Below, piece after piece: positions 33,956 to 36,112 of a stretch of 36,112 nucleotides of DNA. The notes under the pieces are model-generated. The model was given only the letters and a program-made list of their open reading frames with translations, searched no databases and was not told where the DNA came from. Position numbers and translations under genes: made by a program. Numbering within the stretch: position 1 is the stretch's first letter; each line of letters opens with the position of its first letter. Origin of the DNA: an uncultured bacterium (GTDB lineage Bacteria; Electryoneota; Electryoneia; Electryoneales; Electryoneaceae); NCBI GenBank assembly GCA_913009835.1, contig CAJVXH010000013.1, positions 1 to 36,112 on the forward strand, read 5' to 3'.

Positions 33956-34960
33956 TTATTCAGATTTTTGAGCTAGTATCATTCCCGAACTGATACCCAC
34001 TCTTCCACGACGTATCAGTTTTAAGCCTAGCTCAGCCAGCCACAATTCACACTCCTGCCAACTGTACGACCGACCAGAGTCAGTAGCTACGAGCATGTTC
34101 AGGGAAAACAGGGAAGCATCTGAGGGAGAAGTACGATTTTCGTTGAGGAAAAAATCTTTGACCAGCAAGAAGCCGCCAATATCGAGAGAGGATGCTGCTT
34201 TGGAGAACAAATAACGGTTGGCGGAATCATCAAAACTATGGATAATGTTGCTGATAATCACCAAATCCCACGGCCCACCATATTCAACTTCAAACATATC
34301 GCCGCGGATAAAGTCTACGCGATCGGTCAATCCCTCCTTTTCAGTTTGTTCAAGGGCAATATCGATAACGTTCGGGAAATCCAGCACAGTACCCCTTGCT
34401 GCGGGCAGATGATGCAGCAAAGTGTGCAGATAGGTCCCCGGGCCACCGGCAAGATCGAGAATGCGTCCAATATTGGTAAGATCGAGGAATTCGACCATCT
34501 GTTGAGCAGATCCTGCGGCGATGTTCTGCATGCCGAGGATGAATGACCGTAACTCCTGAGGAGAACGGACCTTTTCCCGCTGAATTGGCTTGTCAGTGCG
34601 TACGACCTCAGCCATGTGCACCCATTTCTTCATCATCGCAACATTGTGTTCCAATATGTCGCCCATGTAGCCATGCTTGCCGAGACAGAGGAATTCATCC
34701 GCCAGGCCGTGCAGCGAATAGCGCACATCATCTAATAGAAGCAAATCCAGCCCGGTCAGAGCATCCAACAGAATGCGCAACCCGCGTGGCGAACAATCCA
34801 GATCAGCTGCAAGATCGTCCGCTGATTTGGATTCATTTGACAGCGCCTTGAAAACTCCAAGTTCTATCGCTGAAAAGATCGTTGCTGAAGCCCGATATCC
34901 ATTCGACAGATCGGACAACTGGGTACGACGGGTCTGCTGATCGCCATGTGTTCCAGGCAT
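33956..34960 (-). CDS. SAM-dependent O-methyltransferase (family 2 / hydroxyindole type)
   Basis: 334 residues: an N-terminal winged-helix dimerisation domain (about 15-100, with SAIELGVFKAL and SPRGLRILLDALTGL), then a Rossmann methyltransferase with SAM loop ILDLAGGPGTYLHTLL, VLDFPNVIDIA, FIRGDMFE, and DLVIISNIIHSFDD carrying the His typical of catalytic bases in this family. Relatives methylate polyketides, quinones or carotenoids (CrtF type); the substrate here is unknown. AGGAGG sits just upstream of ATG 34960. It is alone, with no pathway genes nearby. Confidence 0.9.
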   Translation of the reverse strand: MPGTHGDQQTRRTQLSDLSNGYRASATIFSAIELGVFKALSNESKSADDLAADLDCSPRGLRILLDALTGLDLLLLDDVRYSLHGLADEFLCLGKHGYMGDILEHNVAMMKKWVHMAEVVRTDKPIQREKVRSPQELRSFILGMQNIAAGSAQQMVEFLDLTNIGRILDLAGGPGTYLHTLLHHLPAARGTVLDFPNVIDIALEQTEKEGLTDRVDFIRGDMFEVEYGGPWDLVIISNIIHSFDDSANRYLFSKAASSLDIGGFLLVKDFFLNENRTSPSDASLFSLNMLVATDSGRSYSWQECELWLAELGLKLIRRGRVGISSGMILAQKSE

Positions 34961-35570
34961 GAATCCTCCTCGTTGGGTGTGGCCAGGTAGGGAGAGATAA
35001 GATTATCTGAAATCTTGCTTACTTCAAAGAGTGGTAGAGACACATTATAGTGATGCTCGAAACTATTGCCTCATGTTCGCGAAGTCAGTTCACCGTTGGG
35101 GCTCGGGGCTCGGAAAACAAATACAAATGCAGCCTCCGGTCAACATACCGACCCTGTCTTTTCTCTTGCTCATAGCTCACAGCTCACAGCTCACAGGCTT
35201 GAGTGATTCGTGTGGAAAAGCCGGATTTATTATGAGGCATTCTTTTCAAGAACCAGTATAAACCGAGATCATTTCCAGACGTCTGATAAATGAAGCGAAT
35301 CCCCACCACCATCCACCGGGAGGTAAATATGACACGCCAGCGGAGTTTGCCTGCTGCAAGTGGTGTCCGGAAGCCAATCAACGCAACAGAAGGTTATTTT
35401 GATGAAATAACGGGCTAAGCAGTGACTCTTTCTTTATGCTTGATGGCTCTCTCTTGACAATTACACTTCCCTAACTTTGTACTCATGTTGCCGCCACTCA
35501 ATATTATATAACTGGGATCTTACATAAGAGATCATAATGAAGTAAATATTTCCACAAGGAGAGTGAAGAG
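34961..35570. other. Non-coding stretch with a GTGAGC-type run
   Basis: 610 bases without a convincing gene. It contains a GGGGCTCGGGGCTCGG duplication near 35100 and a run of CTCACAGCTCACAG (about 35170-35196) of the same low-complexity type seen after other genes. Confidence 0.5.
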
Positions 35571-35977
35571 ATGAAACGACAATTAGTAGTAACCCTGGTG
35601 CTATAGTGTTTTGTATTATCCTTCAAGGGTGTAATGACTCGAAAAACGGCGAAGTAGATTTGGTAGCGCCAGAAACTGATCAAATTCAGCAAATGCAAGA
35701 AGAGATGCGCCGACTTACCGATGGTGTGCAAATCGCGAATGCTGGAAGTTCGTATCTGTTTGCCGAACGGAATGAAGAAGATCCAGCTTATCAAACGGTC
35801 TGTGCAAGTCGTAACAGACTGCGAAGTTCGATCTTTCCTTCACTTCGTTCAGGACATGCTTCAAATGCGGATGGTAAAAGATTCCATCCTCGTTTTCAGA
35901 ATGACACACATAGCGTTGAACTTTTGAGAATGACTATAGTATGTCCTGCAAGGTGCTTCGCTGTTTCGTGTGGGTGA
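35571..35977 (+). pseudogene. Frameshifted small lipoprotein, tail replaced by repeat-derived sequence
   Basis: AAGGAGAG precedes ATG 35571, which begins a signal peptide (MKRQLVVTLVL) that hits TAG after eleven codons. Shifted by one base, the frame continues as VFCIILQGCNDS, completing a lipobox with Cys, then a short acidic helix (DQIQQMQEEMRRLTDG). This fits a small lipoprotein gene broken by a one-base indel, or a sequencing error. From about 35830 the frame runs into sequence resembling diverged CCTGA-C-GAAGGAT repeats, so the original C-terminus may be lost. Confidence 0.5.
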
Positions 35978-36040
35978 CGTGATTCTGTGATGGATCAGTT
36001 GTACCTTTGGACCATCGTTTTCTTTTCGGAGGCAGGTCCA

Positions 36041-36112
36041 ATGGTATCCCCAATTGAAGATTTGTTTGCCCGTGCGCTGGGTCTGGAAGCACCGTGGCAA
36101 CTGGCTCGCGTC
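36041..36112 (+). CDS. ISL3-type transposase, N-terminal fragment at window edge
   Basis: CGGAGG precedes ATG 36041; 24 codons remain before the edge. The visible LFARALGLEAPWQLARV matches the start of ISL3-family DDE transposases, which begin with an LFxxALGLxxPW segment before a zinc ribbon. The terminal inverted repeat was not identified. The assignment rests on these few residues. Confidence 0.55.
   Translation, partial: MVSPIEDLFARALGLEAPWQLARV

Overview
The window is about 36 kb of chromosome from a Gram-negative bacterium, most likely an uncultured member of the FCB superphylum. The evidence is a subtilase carrying a type IX secretion (Por-type) C-terminal sorting domain, a tolQ-tolR-tolA/tonB-tolB envelope cluster, a menaquinone prenyltransferase and a periplasmic octaheme cytochrome. 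I cannot name the phylum from sequence alone. Only parts of genes lie at both edges: a secreted protein on the left and an ISL3-type transposase on the right.

Layout. 1-3.6 kb: partial secreted protein, AlkA-like DNA glycosylase, then a long non-coding stretch with a 32-bp tandem repeat and hairpins. 3.6-10.1 kb: clpB, a MinD/CobQ-like ATPase, menA, octaheme cytochrome. 10.1-13.7 kb: repeat cluster, SUI1/YciH factor, HEAT-repeat lipoprotein, MFS transporter. 13.8-15.6 kb: a two-gene unit, XRE-ImmA/IrrE metallopeptidase plus PIN-like protein, which looks like a toxin-antitoxin pair, behind an 11-bp-periodic repeat. 15.8-19.5 kb: split transketolase (N and C subunits separated by a 49-bp x 7 array) and gcvT. 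19.6-24.6 kb: glutaryl-CoA-type dehydrogenase, type IX-secreted subtilase, cupin, murQ. 24.6-25.4 kb: a REP-associated tyrosine transposase (RAYT) flanked on each side by two inverted copies of its presumed REP. 25.4-28.9 kb: tolB, tolA/tonB, tolR, tolQ (minus strand). 29.1-31.7 kb: a mercury-resistance operon, merR-merTP-merA, with a near-canonical MerR operator. 31.8-36.1 kb: a histidine-kinase-like protein without an ATPase domain, an O-methyltransferase, a frameshifted lipoprotein remnant and the start of an ISL3-type transposase.

The dominant unexplained feature is a population of palindromic intergenic repeats, about 30 copies in several families. They sit almost only between convergent genes or between consecutive genes, never in the divergent promoter gaps. 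Three families with different stems (CCCAGACAT, CCACGACAT and the RAYT-flanking CCCTGCGAACCGCG type) share the same borders, GATNATCC on one side and GGGGCAT on the other, and show compensatory stem changes. This suggests one mobilisation or recognition system acting on interchangeable hairpins. Some copies have expanded into tandem arrays (49-bp x 7 and 40-bp x 3). Classical GTAG-headed REPs are also present. The 11-16.6 kb and 29-36 kb segments (TA pair, mer operon, kinase) lack these repeats, consistent with later acquisition.
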